From Gnetum montanum (taxonomy: Eukaryota; Streptophyta; Gnetopsida; Gnetales; Gnetaceae), in contig MNCI01010116.1 of the NCBI GenBank assembly GCA_015680685.1, positions 1,329,002 to 1,393,001 of the forward strand: 64,000 nucleotides of DNA, in the 5' to 3' direction. The notes under the pieces are model-generated. The model was given only the letters and a program-made list of their open reading frames with translations, made no database searches and had not been told where the DNA came from. Positions 11,333-20,297 of this stretch are shown here, piece after piece (positions within the stretch are counted from its first letter, which is position 1; each line of letters opens with the position of its first letter). The position numbers and the translations under genes were made by a program.

Positions 11333-12193
11333 TGATGAGTGGCGAGGTACCGCTACACTCAACTATACACATGTGATTCGGTTGAACTCCATAGACTAAG
11401 TTCCTACACACATCATGAAACACTTAAGGTTAATTATTCGTTGTCTTCCCGACTTACTTGTAGTTGTCACGGTTGTATGGTTAAGTCTGAGGTGTATGAT
11501 TTTTATGGTCTTTTCAATTTTATCTCCTATGCTGATAAGGTGAAGGGTGAAGAGACTAATTACTAACTTTAACTAACTAACTAAGTCTAAATTAACCTAG
11601 CGTCAGCATCCGTTCCCACTTACCGTTCACACCCTAAACCAATGCAACCTTGGTTACCAAACGCTAGTCGTTGCTGGGATCACCAAGTGTAACGCATGTG
11701 CTCGAAGCGGTTGTACTGGGGCACTTAACCAGGAGAGAAGGGTTAAGAGAGATTTAATGACTAATAAAGCGATTAAATGATAAATAGTAAATAACAATAA
11801 ATAAAATCCTATTTAGCCTATTCCATGCACTGCAAGGTTTATCCAAGAAGTTCATCTTTATTTCCGTACACAAACATGTTTTCAGGTACAATATTTGCTC
11901 GAATAAAGATCTGTTTATTTTGGAGCTCCTACTGTGGGCACATGGAAAATATTCTATCTTTGGAGGGATCAAACTACCAGAGTTTTACTATAATCTAATC
12001 TAGAATTGAGAAACAAGGGAGAGCCGTCTCTTATTTATAGATTTGGCAGTGCAATGCAATATCGCGTACGCGATATCGTAGCCCATGCGATATCACGGCT
12101 GTGATATCCTAGCTATGATATCACAGCCACTGGGATATCATTGCTATGATATCACAGTAGTGATATCACAGCCAGAAAATTCATGACTCATCA
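11333..12193 (-). repeat. Element B 5' LTR
   Basis: It starts TGATGAGTGGCGAGGTACC and ends GACTCATCA on the plus strand. The minus-strand TATA box is at 12032-12039. The U3 palindrome cluster runs from about 12055 to 12172 and contains a perfect 18-bp palindrome, ATATCGCGTACGCGATAT, at 12059-12076. It is about 80 bp shorter than its partner, mostly because of fewer palindrome units. Confidence 0.92.
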
Positions 12194-13420
12194 GCTACTC
12201 TTAGAGGGAACAACTTCACCACATCATAGATGGGTTCAGAGTGGAAACAAAAAGTACCCTTGGGGTGTATGCCCAAGGAAAGTTGTCTGAAATAAGAGCT
12301 CATCATATTTAAAGGTTAATTAAGTAGGTAGCAAAAGAAGAAGATGAGCTACGAAAAAGGAAAAGTGTTGAAGAGTATAATAGGGATCCTTCCATCAGAA
12401 AATGAGAGGTCTAATTTTGTGATGAGGAGGAATCACCACTTGATGAAGTGATGAATAGAAAGTCCTTGCCTATCCAAAAATATATTTCTAATACTTTGAC
12501 CAAGGTTGACAAGTTATGGGACTCTTTGGATGACAAATTACAAACTTCTTTGAAAATTACTAAAGAATCCAAAGAGCAAAATAGTGATCATAATCGCAAG
12601 AGGCAAAAAGAAGCTGAACGTGCTTACCAAAGAGGTAAAGGCAAAGCTGTTGTAGTAGAGGAAGTTGTGGAGTCTGACTCTAATGATGAAACTAAATGTG
12701 ACATATGCCAATATAAAAATCCAAAGGGATGTTTCCCTGTGGTGTCACACTTACAAGAGTCTAGAGTGTACGCATTGAATCCTTGCCTAGCACATAGGCA
12801 AGTTGCAAGACTATTGTCTTACCCTCGAAGTAGTTCCACCAACAGCAACAAGCTTACTACCCAAGTGGAACCCCTCCACAACCTTATGAATAATACCAAT
12901 AGTCGTATCAACCACAATCATGGGGAATACCACTACTAATGTAGTAGTACCCTTATAGGCAACCACATCTATACGGGTACTATGTTCAACAGTCCATCTC
13001 CCCTAAAAGTTTGGCAAGTCATGCATCATTCTAACATCACTATTACCCTCTAGAGTATTATCGAACACATTCATCATCTACTCGAGGGAAAAGTCCATAT
13101 CTATATCCTTATCATCTTCCACATCCCTCTAGACCTACACCTCCACCTTCAACCCAATTATCTCCTACTCCATCTATGCAAAGTGAGATTCCTCCATAGC
13201 CACAATAATGAAATGACACAAGGGTTGTACATTCACAACTAGTTTTGAAACTAGGTGGTTCAGATAATTGATCAAGGAAATGACCTTTCTTCTAGCCCAG
13301 TAGTCCTCTCTAGCCCTCACAACCTACTCTAGTTGATTATCCTACATCTCCATCACCCTCATCCTCTGCATCAAACACCTTCAAGTGCCCTTCAAACCAA
13401 CTACCATCTAGGATCCATAA
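12194..13420 (+). pseudogene. gag: Element A gag, C-terminal half
   Basis: After element B the gag frame resumes at GNNFTTS. The frame at 12448-12939 contains LPIQKYISNTLTKVDKLWDS, a predicted helical stretch, an acidic run and the zinc knuckle CDICQYKNPKGCF, in which the position of the His is Asn. A Pro/Ser/Thr-rich tail follows (about 13090-13200, PTPPPSTQLSPTPSMQ), matching the tail of C before its protease. The gag of A is therefore continuous across B but heavily shifted and stopped. Confidence 0.85.
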
Positions 13421-13990
13421 TGTAATGCTAACTCATGGTTTTTTTTACTAGATCAAGGTTGGCAATCTTCCTACAAAAAGATCCAACTTTGGAAGTCCAC
13501 TCATCTATCTACAAATTGCTCAACAAGGGCCATGCAAAGCTCTTCTTGACTCTAGTTTCAAAGCTAACCTCATCTCCCATGACATGTACAAGGCTTGGAA
13601 CCTACCACCTCTTAAGAAGAGTAACATCCATCTAGAATTAGTAGATCAGTCAATTATTGTCCCTTTGGGATTAGTAGAGAACATCATAACCACAGTTTGT
13701 GGGTGGTCCTATCTTGCTGTTTTTTGATAATCAAGGTGGAAAACTAGAAAAGTGACTTCCCCATCATCATGGGAAGGGCTTGGTTAAGCATGGTTGATGC
13801 ACAAATGGGTATAAGGGACCTCTCTCTTGAAATATCTAAGGAAAATGAGCTAGGAATATTGAGAAGAAGCATATTCCATGCATCATGTATAACGATAATG
13901 GGTGCAATATCATGCAAAAGATTTAGTCCATCAAGATCACATATATTAACACATGCAATCAATGTGCATAAGAAATTAGCATTCAAAGGT
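13420..13990 (+). pseudogene. pro: Element A aspartic protease
   Basis: The reading gives LTHGFF, SPLIYLQIA, then GPCKALLDSSFKANLIS around the active site near 13540, KSNIHLELVDQSIIVPLGLV and, after a shift, MGRAWLSMVDAQMGIRDLSL (13769-13830). The catalytic D-S-G of retroviral-type proteases is D-S-S here, which should abolish or weaken activity. The protease of C at 46116-45568 keeps DSGS. Frameshifts separate active-site and C-terminal parts. Confidence 0.86.
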
Positions 13991-14034
13991 GTCTATATGC
14001 AGTAGCCATAAAGCAGGAGGGCACCCAGTGGCTA

Positions 14035-15708
14035 ATGGCTGATTCAGATAGCAACACAATATGCATGAAACCAACTAAGAGTTTAACTTGTGCATATGTT
14101 GAAGGCATGAACAAAATTGAACAAGTTCATTCCCAACTCTCTAATGAAGATGATGATACTTGTTGGCAAGAGTTGGAGATCCCTAATCACTTCAAGCAAG
14201 AGCCCTTAAAACTAAAAAATTTATCAACTGGTATGGAGTATGCATTTTTAAAGAATGGTAAACCAATCATCATTAATGCCAAACTTTCTCCTCAACAAAA
14301 AGAAAAGTTGTTAAAAGTGGTGAATAAATGGTCAACAACCTTTGCTTGGTCATATCCAAAGCTAATAGGAATCGATCCAAGGATATGCCAACATCGCATC
14401 TACACTGACCTTGCCATGAAGCCCAAAAGGTAGCCACATAGGTGGCTAAACTCCAAATTTAAGTAAATCATTAAGGGGGAGATAGAGCAACTTCTCAAGG
14501 TGAGGTTCATTTATCTGATTATGGATAGTGAGTGGATTAACCCACTAGTAATTGGACTAAAGAAGGATGGTAAATGGTAGGTCTACATTAACTTTAGGTT
14601 GTTAAATATGGCAACATTTAAGAATCACTTTCCTTTGCCATTTGTGGATCAAGTATTAGACACCATATCTAGGCATTGTTATTATAGCTTTTTGGATGAT
14701 TATAGTGGCTATAACCAAATCCAAATTGCACCTGAAAATCAGGCCAAGACAACATTCACAAGTTCCTGGGGAACTTTTACATACTATAAGATGCCATTTG
14801 GCCTATGCAATGCCCATACAACATTTTAATGCTTGTTCCTAAGTATCTTTCAACAAAAAATTGATAGTGGTGTTGAAGTCTTCATGGATGACTTCTCCAC
14901 CTATGGAGCTACCTTTGAGCAAGCCTTGGACCAACTTGAACAAGTGTTGAAGAGATGTGTTGAGACAAATTTATAGCTAAACTAGCAAAAGAGCCATCTC
15001 ATGGTCCAAGAAGGCATTGTGCTGGGGCATTGAATTTCATAGAAAGGGATTAAGGTAGACCCAAAAAAGATAAGGATCATCCAGGAAATAACACATCAAC
15101 CAAAGACCGTTAAAGATGTCTAGTCATTCCTTGGACACACCAGTTACTACCAGCAATTTATTGAGAATTTCTCTAATATTACAAAGCCATTGATAGAAGT
15201 TACAAAGAAAGATGCACCTTTCATTTGGACCAATGAATGTGAACACGCATTCCAATAATTAAAGGATAAACTCATGGAAACACCAATCCTATCAGCACTA
15301 GATTGGTCCAAACCATTCCATATCATGACAGACACATCTAACTATGCTTTAGGAGTAATTCTCATGTAGCTGGACGATAAGAAACATCCATATTATATCC
15401 ACTGCATGAGTCGAAGCATTTTGGTAGCATAGTTAAATTACACCACCACGGAGAAAGAACTAATGGTAGTGGTGTACATGCTAGAAAAGTATAGACATTA
15501 CAAAGTATTTATGCATAAGAACCACAAAGCAATACACTTCCTCATGAATAAGCTAATGGTGAGCCCCCGTGTCATACAGTGGCTTGTAATCTTGCAAGAA
15601 TTCAATCTCACTATCACAAATCGAAAAGGGACTATAAATGTGGTTGCTAACTACCTTTCTCATTTAAGATGGGATAACAAAGAGGAGGAGACCCCACTCT
15701 CTAATTAA
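14035..15708 (+). pseudogene. pol: Element A reverse transcriptase and RNase H
   Basis: The frame begins with a connector (FAWSYPKLIGIDPRICQHRI), then the RT fingers and palm: NPLVIGLKKDGKW, NHFPLPFVDQVLDTISRHCY, FLDDYSGYNQIQIAPENQAK, MPFGLCNAHTTF and the active site FMDDFS at 14881-14898. The Athila-type VQEGIVLGH, FLGHTSYYQQFIENFS and the RNase H entry SKPFHIMTDTSNYALGVILM follow, then YTTTEKELMVVVYMLEKYRH and LTITNRKGTINVVANYLSHL. In-frame stops are scattered, most of them TAG. FMDD and SFLGH rather than YVDD place it with Athila, not Tat. Confidence 0.93.
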
Positions 15709-15719
15709 TTTCTAGAAGA

Positions 15720-17085
15720 ACTCCTCTTTATTGGAGCAATAAGTGAACAAACACCTGAAAAAGCAACATGGTATAATAGCATCCTCATATATCTTCTCAC
15801 TCAAGAGATGCCACAAGACTTGGATTTTAGGAAGAAGAAAAAATTTTTTCATTAGGCCAAATACTTTATGGAAATTAATAGACACATTTATAAGGTGTGT
15901 GCTAATGGCCTAATTCATTGGTGTATCCTTGACAAAGATCAACTGCGCATTTTCTAGGATGCTCATGAAAGGCCTTGTGGAGGCCACTATGCAAGAAGAT
16001 GCATGGTCATAAAAATCTTGATGGAAGGATAGTATTGGCCTACAATCTTTAGGGATGCCCACCAGTTCATCAAGCCTTATGAATATTGTCAACGTGATGG
16101 GGGGATGACTTCTTGCATGGAAGATCCTTAATAGTGGATTCAATCACTGGAACCTTTTAACATATGGGGCATTAACTTCATGGGTCCCATCACACCCATG
16201 TCTAATGGAAAAACATATATTATAGTAGCAGTTGACTACTGCACAAAATGCACAAAAGCAGTAACTGTTACTAATTTCACATCATCCACTACCTTCAAAT
16301 TTATACAACAAAGTATTGTGAATAGGTTTGGGGTGCCACATTCACTAATTTTTGATAATGAAACTCACTTCACCAGTGCCACATTTACAAAAATTAATGT
16401 AACACTTAGGGGTAGAACATAAATTAATAACACCTTATCACCCCCAAGCTAACAGTCAAGTAGAGGTAACCAATCGAGAGATTACAAAAATACTAACGAA
16501 AACTGTTAGCAAATATAAGAAGCATTGGAGTACAAAACTCAATGATGCTTTCTAGGCTTATCAATCAACTTGGAAACTTCCTATTGGCCATTCTCCCTAT
16601 GAGTTAGTGTACAAAAAACTTCCAATGCTTCCAATCTAATCTGAGCTCCATACAATCTTAACAGCCTATGATCTAAACCTTGACCTAATTCTAGCATAGA
16701 AATAAATATTGATCAATCTGAACATGCTAGAAGAAAATTGCTTAGTGAACCTATCCTTGAATGAGGTGAACAAGGCATTCAATAAGCAGTGTCATGACCT
16801 TAGAATCAGGAAAGTAAAACTTCAACTAGGAGATAACGTTCTTTACTGGAACCCCACACATGTACCCCAAAATACAAAATTCCAAACATTGTGAGAGGGA
16901 TCTTATATAATTGATCAAACCTTTCCCTCTAGGGCCATGTTGATCTACTAACTTGATAGCCAAAATAAAAAGCAGTTCGTCAATATCCAACACGTGAAGC
17001 CTTCTTAGAACCAAGACAAGCCAGCATAAATACCACCTCAATGAATGAACAACTATATTCTATTTTTTGAATCTCCTACCTCCAA
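15720..17085 (+). pseudogene. int: Element A integrase
   Basis: The zinc-binding region reads HERPCGGHYARRCMVIKILM, YWPTIFRDAHQF and CQRDGG. Its first Cys of the expected CxxC is Tyr (YEYCQRD). The core reads [16 protein letters not shown], where the first catalytic Asp is Asn, then [29 protein letters not shown] (second Asp intact), and in a shifted frame EVTNREI with the Glu retained. The end reads KVKLQLGDNVLYWNP and stops with NHGGDGHLC over the internal polypurine tract. It is inactive. Confidence 0.9.
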
Positions 17086-17092
17086 CTCAATC

Positions 17093-17105
17093 ATGGGGGA
17101 GATGG
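17093..17105 (+). promoter_or_regulatory. Element A internal polypurine tract
   Basis: ATGGGGGAGATGG lies at the very end of the pol frame, which it encodes as HGGDG. Its preceding bases (tcaatc) and its core match the tract before the 3' LTR (GACATGGGGGTA, 23395-23406). C (45313-45302), E (62850-62838) and B (9233-9221) have it in the same place. A second origin of plus-strand synthesis is possible but unproven. Confidence 0.7.
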
Positions 17106-18024
17106 CCATCTGTGTTGACCATTACCATGGCCTCTCAATTTTTCTACCTTTTTGTTTTTCACATTTTTGATTTTACAAATTTTTGATCTTCAAGTTTTTC
17201 TAATTTTATACCATTTTTAGTATCTTTAAACTTTCTTCATTATTTTACACATTCTTATATATTTTACTTTATTTTTCTTTCTTTTTTTCAAGTGTGATAT
17301 TTTCTCATTTTTACTAATAAATTTTCTTTATTGTCATAGGACACAATGCTGTTATTGTTGTTTACTAACGATGGTTTATGCTTAATGAGTGATTTTCAAT
17401 GGTTGGTTTCTATTTTTGAATTCTAATGTCTAATGACTTTGACATGGTTTATTTTTCATGGTATAGGCAATGACTCCACATCATCTGCCCATCCAATGAA
17501 CTCTATGATTTTCCTTGTTCTAGGAATTTGAGGTTTCTTTTACATTAAAGAAACCTTTAATCAATTGGTAACCTTGGTAGTTTTGGAATTAGGAAGGATT
17601 CAAAAGTTTGTAAATGGTGTGACCTCAAGGGGAATCAATACTCTTTGTCCTATTCTTCTTACTTGAGTGCTTGAGTATTTTCCATGAACTTCTTACTATT
17701 CCACACCAACCACTAAAGGAAGTCAAAATAACATCATTGCATGGTGTGGTTCCCAATTCAAAAGAAACAATGGGAATTCAAAGCACACCCCTTCAACATG
17801 AATAAGTCCTTACATGGTGTGGTTCTCATTTCAAAAAAAACCAACAAAAATAATGGGAATTCAATGCACACCCCTTGGACAAATAAAAGCACTACAAGCA
17901 TTGGTTATGGAACTTAAATGACATGCACCTATGCCTAATGATCCCCTCTAAGGCCCTCTCTCTCACTTCCTACTTCTCCCTTCTTCTCTTGGTGGAATGA
18001 TGGTTATTTTGTGGAAGCACTCTT
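17106..18024 (+). other. Element A spacer, left part, with duplicated hairpin
   Basis: Non-coding AT-rich sequence with long T runs. Two copies of a hairpin unit stand at 17740-17793 and 17812-17876: CATGGTGTGGTTC pairs across an A-rich loop with GAATTC...GCACACCCC (GGTGTG with CACACC; TTCCCA with TGGGAA in copy 1). The same unit occurs in C (44621-44735) and F (28163-28262). The stretch ends at the solo LTR. Confidence 0.72.
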
Positions 18025-18146
18025 TGAAACACCACAAAAATTTCAGCAACACTTCCAGAAAACTTCAGAGCCTCTGAAATGGCTTCAAGTAGCCCACCAT
18101 GGAGCAAGCAAGGTTCCCCTGGGGCCCACAGATCACAACGACACTA

Positions 18147-18500
18147 CACAGCGTAAGGATCAGCGTCACCAACTTTTGGAGCCCCGAAATTAAGTCAAAA
18201 TAGGCCGAAATCGAGCACAAGGACCCCCCATGACCTTCACCAAGGTCCCTAGCAGCTCCCAACCTCCAGAAAATCAAGATTTGGGCCTCAAATGTGCCAT
18301 TTTGACTTGGTGACGCTGGGGTTATTTTTTTCCAGACGTTGCACAGCGTAAGGATCAACGTCACCAATTTTTAGAGCCCCAAAACTTAGCCAAAATGACT
18401 TGATTTTAAGGGTGTAAGTCATCCTCAAGGTCCACTATTGGTAACTATGGGTCCCAGCCTTCAGAAATTCTAGATTTCAGCCCAAAATTGCAAGTTTTTC
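18147..18500 (+). repeat. 195-bp duplication inside the solo LTR
   Basis: CACAGCGTAAGGATCA starts at 18147 and again at 18342. Each copy is followed by CGTCACCAA, a GAGCCCC phrase and a pyrimidine/purine mix ending near a CAGAAA...TCAAGATTT or TCTAGATTT phrase. Between the copies GGTGACGCTG (18309-18318) is an inverted match to CAGCGTCACC (18162 region) and AACGTCACC (18358 region), so short stems can form. Confidence 0.75.
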
Positions 18501-18855
18501 AGGTCACACTGCAGCTCACACTGCAAGTCACGCTGGATGCTAGACAAGCAGGGCGGTGTTAATCCTTCTTGATTTTCTTTTTCAAGAAATCTATAAAATG
18601 GCAAAGGGATATGAAAGCCCATGCAAAATCAGGCCAAATATTCAGCAAAAAAAATAAAATAAAATAAAATATAATTTTTCCAAGTGGGCCAGAGTTGGAG
18701 CTAATCTTTTTAAATTTTTTAAATCCTTTTTTTTATCGCTTGAGGGCTTGTATTTCTTAATTTATTTGTATTTTATGGGCTGGAATGACCCATAAGTTGT
18801 AAAATACATTGAACTTGGTCAAAGCAAACCCTAGCCAAAAACCCTAGCCCAGCCC

Positions 18856-18861
18856 TATAAA
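18856..18861 (+). promoter_or_regulatory. TATA box of the solo LTR
   Basis: TATAAA sits in CCCTATAAANGC after a run of AAACCCTAGCC-type motifs (telobox-like, often found in plant promoters). It would drive rightward transcription, towards the extra ORF of A 1.4 kb downstream, if the LTR is active. Confidence 0.55.
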
Positions 18862-19332
18862 NGCACATTCGATTTTTGGCTTCCAAGTTCTTCTCACATC
18901 GTTGCATCATCGTGTCATATCTTTCCGGGGCTAGGCGTTTGACTTGACATTCACACTTGTGCAACTACACTTTGACCGGTGCACATTTTTTTTACAATAA
19001 TACAATACAGTTTTATCATTGTCTCCTATTTACATTATTTACTTTGGTTTATGCTTTGTTTGCAACATAATTCTATTCACGTATGCTTTATTTACATTTC
19101 GTATTATTGTTTACATTTTGTTTACATCCTGTTTACGATAACCCCAGCGCTAGCCGTAGCTTACGCCTGGGGAAGTCCTTGGTTGATTTGTGTGCAAACC
19201 ATCCAAGGCACTCTGCCTTCGTTCCCTTTTCCAGCTTGCCCTCAAGTGAAGGCAGGGTCAGCTGTGCCTGCCCAACGATCTCTCGGTGTCTATTTCCCTT
19301 CCAGCCTTACACCGACGATTTAGGTCAGTACA

Positions 19333-20297
19333 CTCTTGTGTCTTGAGTGGGTGGGCCGATCTTAGAATGATGATGTGAAGTCACTAAAAGTCGATGGTTT
19401 TGGTCTGGACTAAGGATGGAACTTCTTAGATGACCAAAAATTCCACAAGGGACTTCTTATTACCTCAATTTGGAACTTCATTCCACCTTCTTTATCATTC
19501 ATCTATGCTACCATAACTCACCTCACCATTGAGTTCTTTGTTATGCTCTATGTCTTAGTCTGATGTGTTGGGATTCTTGAGTGGATTCTTTTGGATTGGT
19601 CTTCAACTTGTCATGATCATTAAATCAGCTATGGGGCCCACAAACTCCTTATTTGAGATTATGCAAGGGTAAAAAGGAAATGAGCTTGCTACAGGGAGGA
19701 TCCACTTGCATAGCTCTTGGCTTGATTTGTTAAGGTTCCTTACCTTTGACATCACTACAATCCTATCTTTTGTATTTTCCATTGTGTAAATCACTCAGGC
19801 CTCATCGATGCAACCGACTATACTATATATATTGCCACATAGTTAGGAATTTTTTGCAATTTTCTCATAACACATAGGGAATTTTTATAATTTATTAAAG
19901 CCCAAAACCTTCTAGAGCTTATAACTTCCCAACCGTTTGTCCAAATCACTCCATTTTTCAATCCTACGCTTATCGAAGGTAAGATCTTTATCGTGGGGGC
20001 CACAAACCTTAAGGCTTTTGATGAAAAATCGATGGAATTTTTTGAAGATTTGCCTAACTCCCTCAAAGGGTTAATAACCATAACTATATATAAACATCAA
20101 TTTTTTCTAAGTTAACCCTTCCAACAACCTCCAAGATGAATTATTCATAATAACACATAAAATAAATAATAATCAGATTCATTAAATCAACCATAATTAA
20201 AACTTAGCCAAGTGTAACTATCCTCAAGAGTTAAGGTATCCCAATTTTTTTAAGGTTACATAATGATTACTAATTCATGGTCTTATCGTGATTACAA
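19333..20297 (+). other. Element A spacer, right part
   Basis: No ORF with family support. GTGGGGGCCACAAACCTT near 19994 and the phrase CACAAGGGACTTCTTATTACC near 19446 are matched in reverse orientation in the spacer of element F (27139 and 27897 regions), which shows this spacer is conserved between family members although it does not code. Confidence 0.7.

Larger units (their letters stand above)
5584..12193 (-). mobile_element. Element B: non-autonomous Athila-like element nested in A
   Basis: LTRs at 5584-6526 and 11333-12193 bound a minus-strand element of 6.6 kb inserted in the gag of A. The target duplication is GTTAC (5579-5583) versus GCTAC (12194-12198), one mismatch. In element order it has a primer site, gag (11190-9193), an internal polypurine tract (9233-9221), a spacer, a shortened extra ORF (7291-6620) and a 3' polypurine tract. 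No protease, RT, RNase H or integrase is present. It would need enzymes from another element to move. Confidence 0.94.
18025..19332 (+). mobile_element. Solo LTR of an unrelated retrotransposon in the spacer of A
   Basis: The sequence starts TGAAACACC and ends GTCAGTACA (TG...CA) and is flanked by a perfect 5-bp repeat, CTCTT (18020-18024 and 19333-19337). Comparison with the spacer of element C shows continuity when the segment is removed: C has GCATTCTTGTTACTTCAAGAGG where A has gcACTCTT, then the insert, then cttgtgtcttgag. No internal region or second LTR exists, so one LTR remains after recombination. It has a plus-strand TATA box, TATAAA (18856-18861), preceded by two AAACCCTA-like motifs, and an internal duplication with a 195-bp period. 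Family not recognised. The single N of the window is at 18862. Confidence 0.85.

Noticed and set aside
18065-18367. 100-residue minus-strand ORF
   Set aside because: It lies inside the solo LTR over the 195-bp duplication and repeats its own sequence (VTLILTLC twice). It is a shadow of the repeat.
18815-18855. Telomeric repeat tract
   Set aside because: Only two AAACCCTA-like motifs are present, just before a TATA box. They fit promoter teloboxes and not an interstitial telomere array.
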